A stretch of 64,000 nt of DNA from Sipunculus nudus (taxonomy: Eukaryota > Annelida > Sipuncula > Golfingiida > Sipunculidae), in the NCBI GenBank assembly GCA_026874595.1, contig CM049319.1, forward strand, positions 41,023,973-41,087,972, given 5' to 3'. Below the pieces are notes generated by a model. The model searched no databases. It was not told the DNA's origin and saw only the letters and a list, made by a program, of their open reading frames with translations. Of this stretch, positions 34,691 to 45,857 are shown one piece after another. The stretch's first letter is position 1. The number at the start of each line of letters is the position of its first letter. Both the position numbers and the translations under genes were made by a program.

Positions 34691-35340
34691 AGTTTTCAAT
34701 TAGCTACACTGCTTTTTTAAAGTTGCATTTACCCAATCTCTTCTTATAAAACTGGCAGAAACCTACCATAGAATAATTCTTGTAAAGTTTAAACCAATCA
34801 GCTTAACAGTTTCATCATAAAACAGAGTATAACCTGGAGTCTAAAATTACATTTTCCCTTGTAAAAAACAGATCAATGCAAGTGGCGCCACCAATACATC
34901 AATTTCAGATATGACATATGAGACAAATATAGGTATAAAATTTGGTAATGACAGCTCTAGCCGTTTCTGAGATTTTAATTTTAGTTTGTTTATTTGGCAG
35001 ATGACTAAGTTCAACCTCCTGTTTAATCTCCGAACTGAAACCAATCGAACAAACTTGAGATAGATTGTTCAAGAGATCATTTCTTAGAAATATTGGCCTA
35101 TTTGGCCGGACAGTTTCGTAGAAGAAAATTTTTAAAGCTTTTTTAGCTTTTTCCCTATAAAATCTCAGTAAATGCAGAAAGCCAAAAAATAAACAAAATC
35201 CGATAGTGCTTTTCAGATGACTGTTTATTTACAAAAAAAATTGGTAATGCTAGTTCCTGCCGTTTTTGAGATAACTATGGTTAACCTACAGACGACGGAC
35301 GACGCTGCACCATAGCATAAGCTCACAGATTCGCTAATAA
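34691..35340 (+). repeat. Inserted repeat R2, related to 62876-63760
   Basis: Shares with the 63-kb tandem repeats the words CAATGCAAGTGGCGCCACCAA, GCTCTAGCCGTTTCTGAGA and CTATAAAATCT. It ends ACGGACGACG...CATAAGCTCAC. The parallel segment at 25870 lacks it, so it inserted into this copy. Confidence 0.6.
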
Positions 35341-36058
35341 TCTGTTTCGAGATATAACTGTAAGACATATGATTTAATAGTTTAAAAAAGATTCTTTCAA
35401 AACTGTGGCCTGTAGAATTCTATTAGTGAGACGGAAGAACAAACAAGCAGGCGAATTTGAGGACAACTGACAAACAAACAGACATACTGACAAAGGGACA
35501 CAAGATGAAGACAAGATGACTTAACCAGGTCATGGGGAAGACTCAGAGGAAGAAAATAAGGTATAGTTTATGTAATTGAGGTTTCCAGTTTTGGAGATAT
35601 GGCCAAATAATGATATATTGGGGATGTTCGACTGCAGCGCCCTCTAGTGGACATATCCTGAAGACGACAAATGCGTTTCGTGATATTAGTGAATGGCATA
35701 AGATGTAATCGTTTCAAAAGGATTCCTCAAAAAATCTGATTGCTATATGTGAGATGCAAGAACCAGCAAGTAGGCGAATTTGAAGATAACTGACAAACAG
35801 ACAGACATACTGACAAAGTAACACAAGATGGACACCAGATGACGTTACCATATTTTGCAGAAGGCCAAGAGAAAGAAAATAAGTTACTGTTTGTGTAACA
35901 TAGGTTTACTCTTACGGAAATATGTCCAAAAACTGATTTGTTTGGATGTGTCTAGTGCAACGCCCCCTAGCAGCCATATCCGGAAAATGAAACATAAGTT
36001 TTGAGATATTAGTGTAAAACATAAGATGAAGGAACAAACATACGCGGGTGACGAACAT
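35341..36058 (+). repeat. GATATGGCC-family tandem units (parallel to 27261-27935)
   Basis: Two units with CTCF-core-like sites CAGCGCCCTCTAGTGG (35635-35650) and AACGCCCCCTAGCAGC (35959-35974). They lead into unit U4. Confidence 0.75.
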
Positions 36059-37327
36059 GCTTGCGAAAATCGAAGATTTCCGGCAAGCAATAAAGTTGTG
36101 ACTGTGCCTCCAACATGTATGATCATAGATGGGGCCCGGAGAGGCCGTCACGCACCGCTGCACACGCCGGCCGCCCACCGTAAGGACCCTGCCGCCACTT
36201 GCGGCGACGGCACGTGACTTCGTGGTTTGGTGAAACACGGCGCGAGATTTGACGAGACTGACAATGCGACCCCTGAATGTGACTGCGAGTGTCAGCCGCT
36301 ATCCGGCGCTGCAAGCCATGTGTCTGTAGCGTGAAAAATGACAGAATTATAGGCATTTCTTTGAATGGTCACGTGTTCTCGTTTCACGAGAAACGGCGCG
36401 AGATATGACGAGACTTGCGATTGAATGGCTTAGAACTAGAGGGATGCTGTCTAACGCCGAAAACCAGACCTTTCTATCGCAAATATCAACAGAGATAGAA
36501 GCTGGAAAACTCCGAATTTTCAGATTGTCAAGTTTTACCCCGAAATTTGGTAACCATGGTAACGGCAGCACAAAGCAACATGTGCGAAGGGATAAGCCAA
36601 TGTTCCTAGTTTTAGATACGACCAAAAAAATGGTGTCACGTTTAATATTTTTTGAGATATTGCAGAAAAATGATATGTTACAGTGTTTCATGTACCACGC
36701 CCCCTGGTGGCTATTTCCAAAAAATGAAAAATTGATTTCGAGATATTTCTAAACAACACAAAATATGTCATTTTCAAAGTCATAGTTTAAAAAATGCGAC
36801 CTGTAAGCCATATTTAATGAAATCTCGAAAATTCTCGTTTGACGAGAAATGGTGCGAGATTTTACGAGACTTTTACTTGTATGATAAAAAGCTTATTTAG
36901 TACTATATGATGCAAAAAACTAGAACTCTCTAGCTTTAAAAATGACAAAGTTAGAAAAATTAGGCCTTTTATTTTCGAAAATCATGAGATTTCCCCCAAA
37001 ATGTGTAACCATAGAAACAGCAGATTTCAGCAACGTATACATCAGAAGAAAGGCCTTGGAATGCCGATTAAAATGAGCCATGTTTGAAGTGGCTATGACA
37101 AATAGTAATGGAGATATGAAGAAAAGAGCACTTTAGGAACTTTTGATGACCTTGACCTTGACCTTTGACCTATATTGCCCCAAAACAATAGGCTTCTTGC
37201 ATTTTTGATTCTACACAAACTGTGAAAGTTTGAAAGCGATGGGATGAAAATTGCGACCTGTAGAGACTGGACAGACAAACAAACAAACAAACAAACAGAC
37301 AAACAGACATCCGCGACTGACCAACCA
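36059..37327 (+). repeat. 1269-bp composite unit U4 (dispersed full-length copy)
   Basis: Exactly 1269 bp from hairpin to hairpin (36059 and 37328). X-box 36550, CTCF-core-like 36696, X-box variant 37005, DR1 37159. Almost identical to U1-U3 but separated from them by about 2 kb of other array sequence. Confidence 0.9.
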
Positions 37328-37573
37328 GCTTGCGAAAATCGAAGATTTCCGGCAAGCAACAAGATGACCAGAGGTCACGCGCTTGCCGGAAATGGAAATG
37401 ATACAGACAGATAGACAGAGAGTGCATGTAGAAACAGTCATATGAATGAGCAACATTGTGGGGGCAGCAGAAACGGATAATATGTTTATTTATGCATGCT
37501 GACCTTTAACAGCTGCATATCTTTCTAGTGTAAAAGGGACCAAGTTCAAAATTTTTTCCTGAAATCCCGTTTA
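37328..37573 (+). repeat. Hairpin and tail, leading into the 148-bp satellite
   Basis: A hairpin at 37328-37357, a shortened CGACC...GGTCG-type tail (GATGACCAGAGGTCACGCGC) and GCTTGCCGGAAATGG, then transition sequence. Confidence 0.6.
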
Positions 37574-38880
37574 TCTTGTTTGACAAGAAGCAGTGAGACG
37601 TTTTCAGGTTTGTCATGTCAAGCTGGCCAAATGATATGAAATGCCGAAAACCAGACCTGTCTAGCTATAAAAGCCGCTGAGTTATAAGCATTTGCATGAA
37701 ATCTCGTGTTTTCTCGTTTGACGGGAAATGGTGCGAGCTTTGGCGAGATTTCCAGTTTTGTCATGTCAGGTTTGTCAAATATTACAAAATGCCGGAAACT
37801 AGACCTGTCTAGCTGCAAAAGTCGCCGTCTTATCAGCATTTACGTGAAATCATGTTTTTTTCTCGCTTGACGAGATATAGTACGAGATTTGGCAAGACGA
37901 GCAGTTTTATTATGTCAAGACGGCCAAACGTTACGAAATGGCGAAAACTAGATCCGTCTAGCTGTAAAAGTCGCCGAGTTATAAGCATTTCCGTGTACTC
38001 TCGTGTTTTCTCGTGTGACGAGATATGGTGCAGGATTTGGCCAGTCTTGAAGATTTGTCATATCAAACTCTCTAAATGTTATGAAATGGCGAAAACTACA
38101 TCTGTCTAGCTGTAAAAGTCGCCGAGTTATTAGCATTTCTGTGAAATCTCCTTTTTCATCGTTTGACGAGATATGGTGCGAGATTTGGCCAGTCTTGCAG
38201 GTTTGTCATGTCAAGCCGTCCAAATGTTAATGAATGCCGAAAACTAGACCTGTCTAGCTGTAAAACTCGCCGAGTTATAAGCATTTCCGTGAAATCTCGT
38301 GTTTTCTCGTTTGACGAGATAGGGTGCGAGATTTGGCCTGACTTGCACATCTATCGTGTCAAGCTGGTCATGTGGAAGGAAATGCCGGAAACCAGACCTG
38401 TCTAGCTGTAAAACTGGCCGAGTTATAAGCATTTCCGTGAAATTTCGTGTTTTCTCGTTTGACGAGATACGGTGCGAGATTTTGCCAGACTTGCATATCT
38501 GTCGTGTCAAGCTGGTCTAGTGGAACTAAATGCCGAAAACCACACGTGTCTAGCTGTAAAACTGGCCTAGTTATAAGCATTTCCGTGAAATCTCGTGTTT
38601 TCTCGTTTGACGAGATACGGTGCGAGATTTGGCCTGTCTTGCAGCTCTGTCGTGTCAAGCTTGTTTGGTGGAACGAAATGCCGAAAACCAGACTTGTCTA
38701 GCTGTAAAAGTCGCCGAGTTATAAGCATTTCCGCGAAGTCTCGTTTTTTCTCGTTTGACGAGATATGGCGCGAGATTTGGCGTGACTTTCAGTTCTGTCG
38801 TGTCAAGCTGGTCATGTGGAACAAAATGCCGAAAACTAGATCTGCCTAGCTTAAAAACTGACAAAGTTACAAAAAAATGG
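37574..38880 (+). repeat. 148-bp satellite, about nine copies
   Basis: The word TCTCGTTTGACGAGATA or a close variant starts at about 37574, 37712, 37861, 38009, 38157, 38305, 38453, 38601 and 38749. The last seven steps are 148-149 bp. The core is a perfect inverted repeat TCTCGT-TTG-ACGAGA, followed by GTGCGAGATTTGG. Each unit also has CGAAAACYAGAYCTGTCTAG and CCGAGTTATAAGCATTTC. The same module occurs singly within the 1269-bp units, so the satellite looks like a local amplification of it. Frames on both strands across it are repeat products. Confidence 0.9.
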
Positions 38881-39300
38881 TCGTTTTATTTCCAATTTCC
38901 ATGATTTTTGCCCAAAAAATGTAACCATGGTAACGGCAAATTTAAGTTAGCTACATATCAAAAGAAAGGCCAGGTGATGACGAAAAAAATGAGCTATTGC
39001 AGAAGTGGATAAGCCTATTTATGGCGAAGTTATAGAGCAAAAACCGTTAACCACACCTGTCGTGACCTTGACCCTTGACCTTGGAGCAATGTTGACCAAA
39101 AACAATAGGGTTCCAGGGTGTTCGGTTGTCAATCGTCCCTGTAAGGGTCATGTCGATTGCTGCAAAATTGTGGCCAGGAGAGCGCAGACAAACACACAAA
39201 AAAACAAAAAAACTAGACGACCTGAGGTCGAACGCTTGCCGGAAGTGACCGGAAATAAGACAGCGAAATGGATGGACAGTTACTAGGCAGACAGACAGGG
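38881..39300 (+). repeat. Composite-unit end: X-box, DR1 and tail
   Basis: X-box at 38921-38934, then a DR1-like TGACCCTTGACC at 39069-39080 (148 bp later), CAAAAACAATAGGG, an ACAA-rich run and CGACCTGAGGTCG, GCTTGCCGGAA. Closely related to 45309-45560. Confidence 0.75.
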
Positions 39301-41263
39301 AACATTTGGATCTGATCAAATGAAAAACCTCTATCATGGGGAAAACAGTAGCACATATGAATAAGGTCTTGCTGATTTTCAAAAGTCAAAGAGGAGTAGA
39401 CAGAGAGACAGACAGAGAGACAGACAGACAGACGGATAGAGAGACATTAATAGTGTTGTTATTAGTAGCCATCCTATACAGGATAATCCATTTTTGGACA
39501 GAAATAAAAATAAAGGAAGTCCAACTGAATCCTTGGCGATTCTCCTATTCTTGAGTGCTGGAAATAAGAAAAGCACTGAAAATGAAACTTGAAGAGTTGA
39601 ACGTCCAGAATGCCGAAATGCAAGCGAAGCCGCGTTCGTGTTAGACAGAGACCCGACCTCTGGGTAAGGGAGACGTGACCTTTCATTCCTGGACAAATAG
39701 GTCGGCCTGAGGACATCTTCAAGTCTGATGATGGCTTAAATTAGGGCTGTCCTTGAAGAAAAAAGGCAGTCGGTCAGCCTGCGTCCGGGAATTATAAAAT
39801 TCCAAGAAGTCCTGCCCATCACGGATTAACTGTAATGTCCCCTTGGTGTAGGTTATCTGTAATGTGAAGTTTAATATATTTTAAAAATTGGAATCTTTGG
39901 TTAAAAAAGGAGAGACTTTTAAGGAGTCTGAAGTGGTAAGTAATAAGATAAAAAAATTTGAGGCCCTAGTTCCGTGGTGGGTTAGGACTTCATATATAAA
40001 TATATATTCTGGCATGAGAGAGGGGTGCTGTCAAATTTTTTGGCGCCTGCCGCACGTTTGTGAATAAAACGGTACACTTGACAGGGGCGCGATGGAAATT
40101 TAAGAGGAAAGGTAGTAATCCCAAGCCGTAGTTGAGTTGTTTTGACCCCAGAGTTTGCAGTCCTAGCTGAAATAGGCATGGGACGGGCTCTTTTTTAAAC
40201 CCGGAACGCCAGAAGAGGCTGGAGATTGAGTGAAGGATTGGGCCATTTTTTTATCCGAAAAACCTGGGAATCGACAATTAAAAAAAATGACAGGGACCTC
40301 CTTAGCCCGTTCCAGCTCAGGGAACGGTCATTAGAATATTGTCGGGAATCCATATTATCCTACCTGTGGGCTGGGACGGTCCAGAAAACCGCAATTATAC
40401 GGGTATCCATAAAATTGTATGTCAATTTTTGCCATTAATAAATACATATACATCTATAACGCGGACAGCTGGAGAATTCGCGGAGAATTCATCATGATGA
40501 TATTATTAAATGTGAGCAAAGGTACAATTTATGTTTTGCATCATATTTCCTTAAGAACCTGTAAATTTGATATCCTGCATGGTTTTGTTACGGTTTGCAC
40601 AGTAAACTGTTGAAAAAATATATAGTGTTTAGCGTTTTCGTCTGATGTAAGATCGGTAGTCAATGTTAGCTGGTGATCCAGATTGGTGTTAGTGGCAGTC
40701 CCACATTGTTTGCGCTGGTTATTATTTCGGTAATTTAACAGTGAATAAATGTCTTTAGAGTAATATAGTGGTAGATTTTAAATGATTTTAACGTGTAATT
40801 AAAAGTATCATTGCATATAAAATCTCTCCGTGAATTGTCCGGGAATTCCCCGCGTTTACATATAAACGCATTTACCAGCCGTATGAAAGTTTTTGTCCGC
40901 TTTCATAATGTTTGCCGTGCCCCGGACACAAATTTAAGACGAGATGGACTAAACCCCGCCCCTGTAGGATTGTTTGGACTCTGAAGAAACGAACCCTCGC
41001 AGGAAATGCGGTGGGACGGGCTCTTTTTTATTCGATGAACGCTCGAAAAGAGTGGTGAATGATTGAAAAAAATAGGGTCATTTTCACTGTCATCTTGAAT
41101 AACGGAATAAATATTTTTTTTAAATTCATAGAGACTTGGTCATCCAATAACAGCAGAAAAAAATGTTCTTTCAAATGTTGTGTGGTGTCCATTGTACCCT
41201 CGCCCACCGCCGGGATCCAAAGAGAAGCCTGGATTTTACTGCAAAAAAAAAAAAAACACAAAC

Positions 41264-41264
<1 letters not shown>
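39301..41264. other. No gene recognised; GACAGA microsatellite and a diverged direct repeat
   Basis: A GACAGAGA/GACAGACA run lies at 39398-39446. TGGGACGGGCTCTTTTTTA occurs at 40179 and 41012 with similar sequence after each (GAACGC, GATTG), an 833-bp-apart diverged repeat. I see no coding evidence. The frames around 39336-39722 are repeat or chance products. Confidence 0.4.

Positions 41265-41284
<20 letters not shown>
41265..41284. repeat. Poly-C run, 20 bp
   Basis: Uninterrupted C20 between A-rich runs. Confidence 0.95.
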
Positions 41285-41295
<11 letters not shown>

Positions 41296-41487
41296 AAAAA
41301 CAAAAAAACTTTTATTCATTTTATTTTTATTTTTTATTACTGGATGTAATTGAATATCATGGTTTATTTATAAAAAAATAAGATGCAATTCATTGGATGA
41401 AAAGAGATTTTATTAAATATATTGATACATGTTTATAACAGTTTGATATTTGATTTTTTTTTAATTTATAGACAGACAATTTGTTAC

Positions 41488-42300
41488 CTCAAATCTGTAC
41501 TCATGGTCCAACATGCATGTATTTGGTGTTCTTAGACCCATTTTAGGGTGTATATCCATGATAACAAGATAATATTACCTTGTTCCCACCAGCAAACATT
41601 TCAAGCCCCCAGAAAGCTGATTTCAGCTGAGGACAGTATATGGCTTATTATACACAGGCAAATAGTGTTTTGGACCACCTCATCTCCACCAGACTCATCA
41701 CACACACCTGGTCTGGCTATCATTGCAATCCATTTACACCCACTGGCTGGAATCTCAAAGCATTTGGTTCAAATCCCTCAGAAAAAAAATTAGGGCCAGT
41801 TTGAATTTCCAAATCTGGACACAGTGGACATAGTGATATACAGAAAAAATCCATTTTTTCCCCTCAAATCTGTACTGATGGTCCCACAAACCTGGTTTTG
41901 GTGTCATTAGGCCCAGTTTAGTGTGTATATACAGGGAAACAAGATAATATTACCCTGTTCCCACAAACAAAAATTTCATGCCCCCAGAAACCTGATTTCA
42001 GGCCAGTTTATGCTTATACACAGTCAAATAGGTTTTGGCCCCCTTCATCTCCACCAGACTCTTCACAAACACCTGGCTTGGGTTTCATTGCAATCCATTC
42101 ACACCCACTGGCTGGCATCTCCAAGCATATAGCTCAACTTCTTCAGAAAAAAATATAGACCACTTTAAAGTTTATCAAATCTGGTCATAGTGGTTTATGC
42201 AGAAATCAATTGTTCTGATCTCAAATCTGAAATAGTGGTCATAGAACATTGGTTGGTTCTTGTATGATTTTATTCAATTTACAATCAATTTGCAGGAAAA
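41488..42300 (+). repeat. 350-385-bp tandem repeat, two copies plus part of a third
   Basis: CTCAAATCTG begins copies at 41488, 41873 and 42220. Copies 1 and 2 share TATTACCYTGTTCCCACMA, CAATCCATTYACACCCACTG and GGCTGGMATCTC. The third is short. The small frames inside (41548-41793 and 41923-42132) match each other only because the DNA does. Confidence 0.85.
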
Positions 42301-42539
42301 CCTGGCATTTTATTTTACTTCAATACACCAACAATAAACAATCTAAGGACAAGTGAACAGGCTACCATACATATCTTAGGGAAAGGAAAACAGCAAAGGT
42401 TGTTTACATTGAGGACACATGGCAACCAGGTGGTTGGCGCTGGTCTGTGAAGCTTACGAAGCAGCAATCAAAGGAAGACGATAACAACACAATAGAAGTC
42501 TTCTTCATGGGCCATCGCACACCCATAGAACACGGCTCC
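42301..42539. other. No feature recognised
   Basis: Transition into the second older composite copy. Confidence 0.4.
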
Positions 42540-44011
42540 AACTGTCAAGTGTAATGCCCCTGCCGACATTTACTATCACATACTGCCGCCACTTATGGTC
42601 ACGGCAATAGGATGTACTTTTTTATTTGAAGAAAAAACGATCCCAGATTTGACGAAACTTACAATATAAACACATAATGTGACCGAGAGTGTTAGACGCT
42701 ATCGAATGCTGAAAACTAAAGGTCTTCAGCATTAAAATAACAGAATTATAGGCGTATCTTTGAATGGTCCCATGTTCTCGTTTGACAAGAAATGATGCGA
42801 GATATGACGAGATATTCAATTTTGTCACTTCAAACTAGTCAAGTGAATCTTGAACAATAGAAAAATAAAATCTCTGGCATTCAAATGACAGAGATATAGA
42901 CATTTGTTCGAATTCTCGAATATTCTCGTTTGGCGGGAGATGGTACGAGATGTGGCGAGATATAAGTTATTATCTTGTTAAGCTCCCAAAACGCAACAAA
43001 ATGCTGAAAACTGCTCCTCTTTAGCCGAAAAGGTGACCAAGTTATATGCATTTCTGTGAAATCTCGTAATTTCTCGTTTGACGGAAAACAGAGCGAGATT
43101 CTACGAGACTTGCAATTAACTGCATTAGTGGCAAGGGAATGCTACCTCATGCAGAAAACTAGACACTTGTAGTATAAATATTAACAGAGATAGAAGCAAA
43201 AAACTTATTATTTTCAGATTGCCAAGTTTTACCCCAAAATTTGGTTACCATGGTAACAGCAGCGCAAAGCTACATGTACGCAGGAATAAGCCGACGATCC
43301 TAGTTTCAGATAAGACAGTAAACATTGTGCCACGTTTAATATTTTTTTTGGTATTGCAGAAAAATGGTAAGTTGCAGTGTTTCCAGTACCACGCCCCCTG
43401 GTGGCTAATTTCAAAAAATGAAAAAACAAGTTCGAGATAATACAGAAAAACAGAAAATATGTCACTTTTAGAACCTTAGCTGTAAAACTGCCACCTCTAA
43501 ATCGTTTTTAATGAAATCTCGAAAAGTCTCATTTGACGACAAATGGCACGAGATTTTGCGAGACTCCCGTTAATTTTCCATAGAGCATATTAAATGCTAC
43601 ACAATGCAAAAAACTAGACCTCTCTAACTTAAAAAATGAAAAATTTTGAGTGAAATTTTCGAATTTTCTGATTTTCCCCCCAAAATACGTTACGATGGTA
43701 ACAATCGACCAGAAAAATTTGCCAGCACTTGGAAAGCTAACATAAAGAGGAATAAAATGAGCTACAGATTATGCGGCTACGATTATTATTGACAAAGATA
43801 TGAAGAAAGTAAAAATGTTAGGTTTTTTGGTGACCCTGACCTTGACCTTTGACCGATCATGACCAAAAACAATAGGCTCCGAGGAGAACCAATCTTACAC
43901 TTAATGTATAAGTTTCAGAGCGATTGCTTAAAAACTGTGGCCTCTAGCGCGTGTACATACAGACAAACAGACAGACAAACAAACAAACAAACATACGCGG
44001 GTGATCAACAT
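42540..44011 (+). repeat. Composite repeat, older variant, copy 2
   Basis: Aligns with 22540-23925. GCCGCCACTTATGGTCACGG, TTTGACR...GCGAGAT modules, X-box 43244-43257 (GTTACCATGGTAAC), CTCF-core-like 43390-43405, X-box variant 43689-43702 (GTTACGATGGTAAC), DR1 43843-43854 and an ACAG/ACAA run. Confidence 0.8.
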
Positions 44012-44101
44012 GCTTGCGAAAATCGAAGATTTCCGGCAAGCAACAAACAGACATACGCAACTGACCAATATGCTTGCGGAAATCGAAGATTTCCGGCAAG
44101 C
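44012..44101 (+). repeat. Hairpin/spacer array, 60-bp step
   Basis: Hairpins at 44012-44041 and 44072-44101. The second, GCTTGCGGAAATC GAA GATTTCCGGCAAGC, pairs better than the first, with a single bulged G. Confidence 0.85.
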
Positions 44102-44840
44102 AATAAAGTATGGACTGTGCCTCCAACATGTATGATCATAGACGGGGCCCGGAGAGGCCGTCACGGACCGCTGCACACGCCGGCCGCCCACCGTAAGGAC
44201 CCTGCCGCCACTTGCGGCGACGGCGAGTGTCTTCGTGGTATGGCGAAAAACGGCGCGAGATTTGACGAGACTAACAATGCGACCCCTGAATGTGACTGCG
44301 AGTGTCCGACGCTATCCGGCGCTGCAGACCATGTGTCTGTGGCGTAAAAAAATGACAGAATTATAGGCATTTCTTTGAATGGTCACGTGTTCTCGTTTCA
44401 CGAGAAACGGTGCGAGATATGACGAGACTTGCGATTGAATGACTAAGAACTAGACGGATGCTGTCTAACGCCGAAAACCAGACCTTTCTATGGCAAATAT
44501 CAACAGAGATAGAAGCAGGTAAACTTCGTATTTTCAAGTTGTCACGTTTTACCCCAAAATTTGGTAACCATGGTAACGGCAGTACAAAGCTACATGTGCG
44601 GAGGAATAAGCCAATGTTCCTAGTTTCAGATACCACCAAAAAAAATGGTGTCACGTTTAATATTTTTTGAGATATTGCAGAAAAATGATATGTTACAGTG
44701 TTTCAGGTACCACGCCCCCTGGTGGCTATTTCCAAAAAATGAAAAACTGATTTCGAGATATTTATAAAATAACACAAAATATATCAATTTCAAAGCCATT
44801 GTTAAAAAAATGCAACCTGTAGGTCATATTGAATGAAATC
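44072..44840 (+). repeat. 1269-type unit U5, first half, diverged
   Basis: Follows the U1 order through X-box 44564-44577 and CTCF-core-like 44711-44726 (147 bp apart). It then switches near 44840 to the 863-type body. Divergence from U1-U4 shows it is older. Confidence 0.8.
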
Positions 44841-45624
44841 TCGAAGACTCTCGTTTGACGAGAAACGGTGCGAGATTTTGCAAGACTTTTGGTTGGATCA
44901 CCGAGAACTCACCAAGGGCTACAAGATGCAAAAAAATTGACCTCTCCAGCATAAAAACTGACAGAGTTAGAAGCTGAAAACTGCATATTTTCAAAATTCA
45001 AAAGTTTTACCCCAAAAGTAGAGAAATCTGGCAATAGCGCACTTTGGCACCTATGCGCAAAAATAAGCCCATGGACCCCAGTTGAAGGTGCTGTGATGGA
45101 AATGGCCCAATGTTTAATAGTTCTGGAGGTATAGCACCAAAACAAATGTTCATGTTTTTTCATCTGCAACGCCCCCTGGCGGCCATTTCCAAAATCTGAA
45201 AAAACAATTTCGAGATATTCTTGTGTTACATAAAATATCTCAGAATCAGTACGATTGCTGCAAATTTGAAAAATATCACGAAATTCCATGATTTCTCCCC
45301 AAAATTGCGTAACCATGGTAACAGAAAATTTGAGTAAGCTACATGTCAAAAGAAAGGCCAGGTGATGAAGAAAAATATGAGCTATTGCAGAAGTGGATAA
45401 GCCTATTTATGGCGAAGTTATAGTGCAAAAACCGTTAACCATACCTGTCGTGACCTTGACCTTTGACTTTTGACCTATTTTAACCAAAAACAATAGGGCA
45501 CCTAGAAATTATGTTTTTCATCATCCCTGTAAGTTTCAAGGTGATTGTGGCAAAATTGTGGCCAGGAGAGTGCAGACAAACAAACAGACAGACAGACAAA
45601 CAGACATACGCAACTGACCAATAT
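44841..45624 (+). repeat. 863-type body, hybrid end
   Basis: Similar to 28190-28660 up to the X-box at 45309-45322, with a CTCF-core-like site at 45169-45184. It then continues as in 38935-39180, with TGACCTTTGACT at 45457-45468. A recombinant of two array variants. Confidence 0.75.
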
Positions 45625-45802
45625 GCTTGCGGAAATCGAAGATTTCCGGCAAGCAACAAAAAAAACAAAAAAACAAAAAAACAAACAGACAAATGGACAT
45701 ACGCAACTGACCAACATGCTTGCCGGAAATCTTCCGGCAAGCAACAAACAGACATCCGCGACTGACCAACCAGCTTGCGAAAATCGAAGATTTCCGGCAA
45801 GC
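45625..45802 (+). repeat. Hairpin/spacer array, three hairpins
   Basis: 45625-45654, 45718-45742 and 45773-45802. The middle one, GCTTGCCGGAA ATC TTCCGGCAAGC, is a perfect 11-bp stem with a 3-nt loop. Spacers again read ACAGACATMCGCRACTGACCAA. Confidence 0.85.
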
Positions 45803-45826
45803 AACAAACAGACACGACGTTTAGCC

Positions 45827-45857
45827 TATAGTCGCCAGACCTAGGCTGTCGACTATA
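45827..45857. repeat. 31-bp inverted repeat at the array's right edge
   Basis: TATAGTCG ... CGACTATA arms of 8 bp around a CCTAGG core. Array homology stops here. Confidence 0.7.

Noticed and set aside
37852-38701. Frames of 80-96 residues on both strands
   Set aside because: Products of the 148-bp satellite. The same peptide words appear on both strands in each unit.
41751-41765. GGTTCAAATCCC as a tRNA B-box
   Set aside because: No A-box at the right distance, and the word is not kept in the sister repeat copy near 42125.
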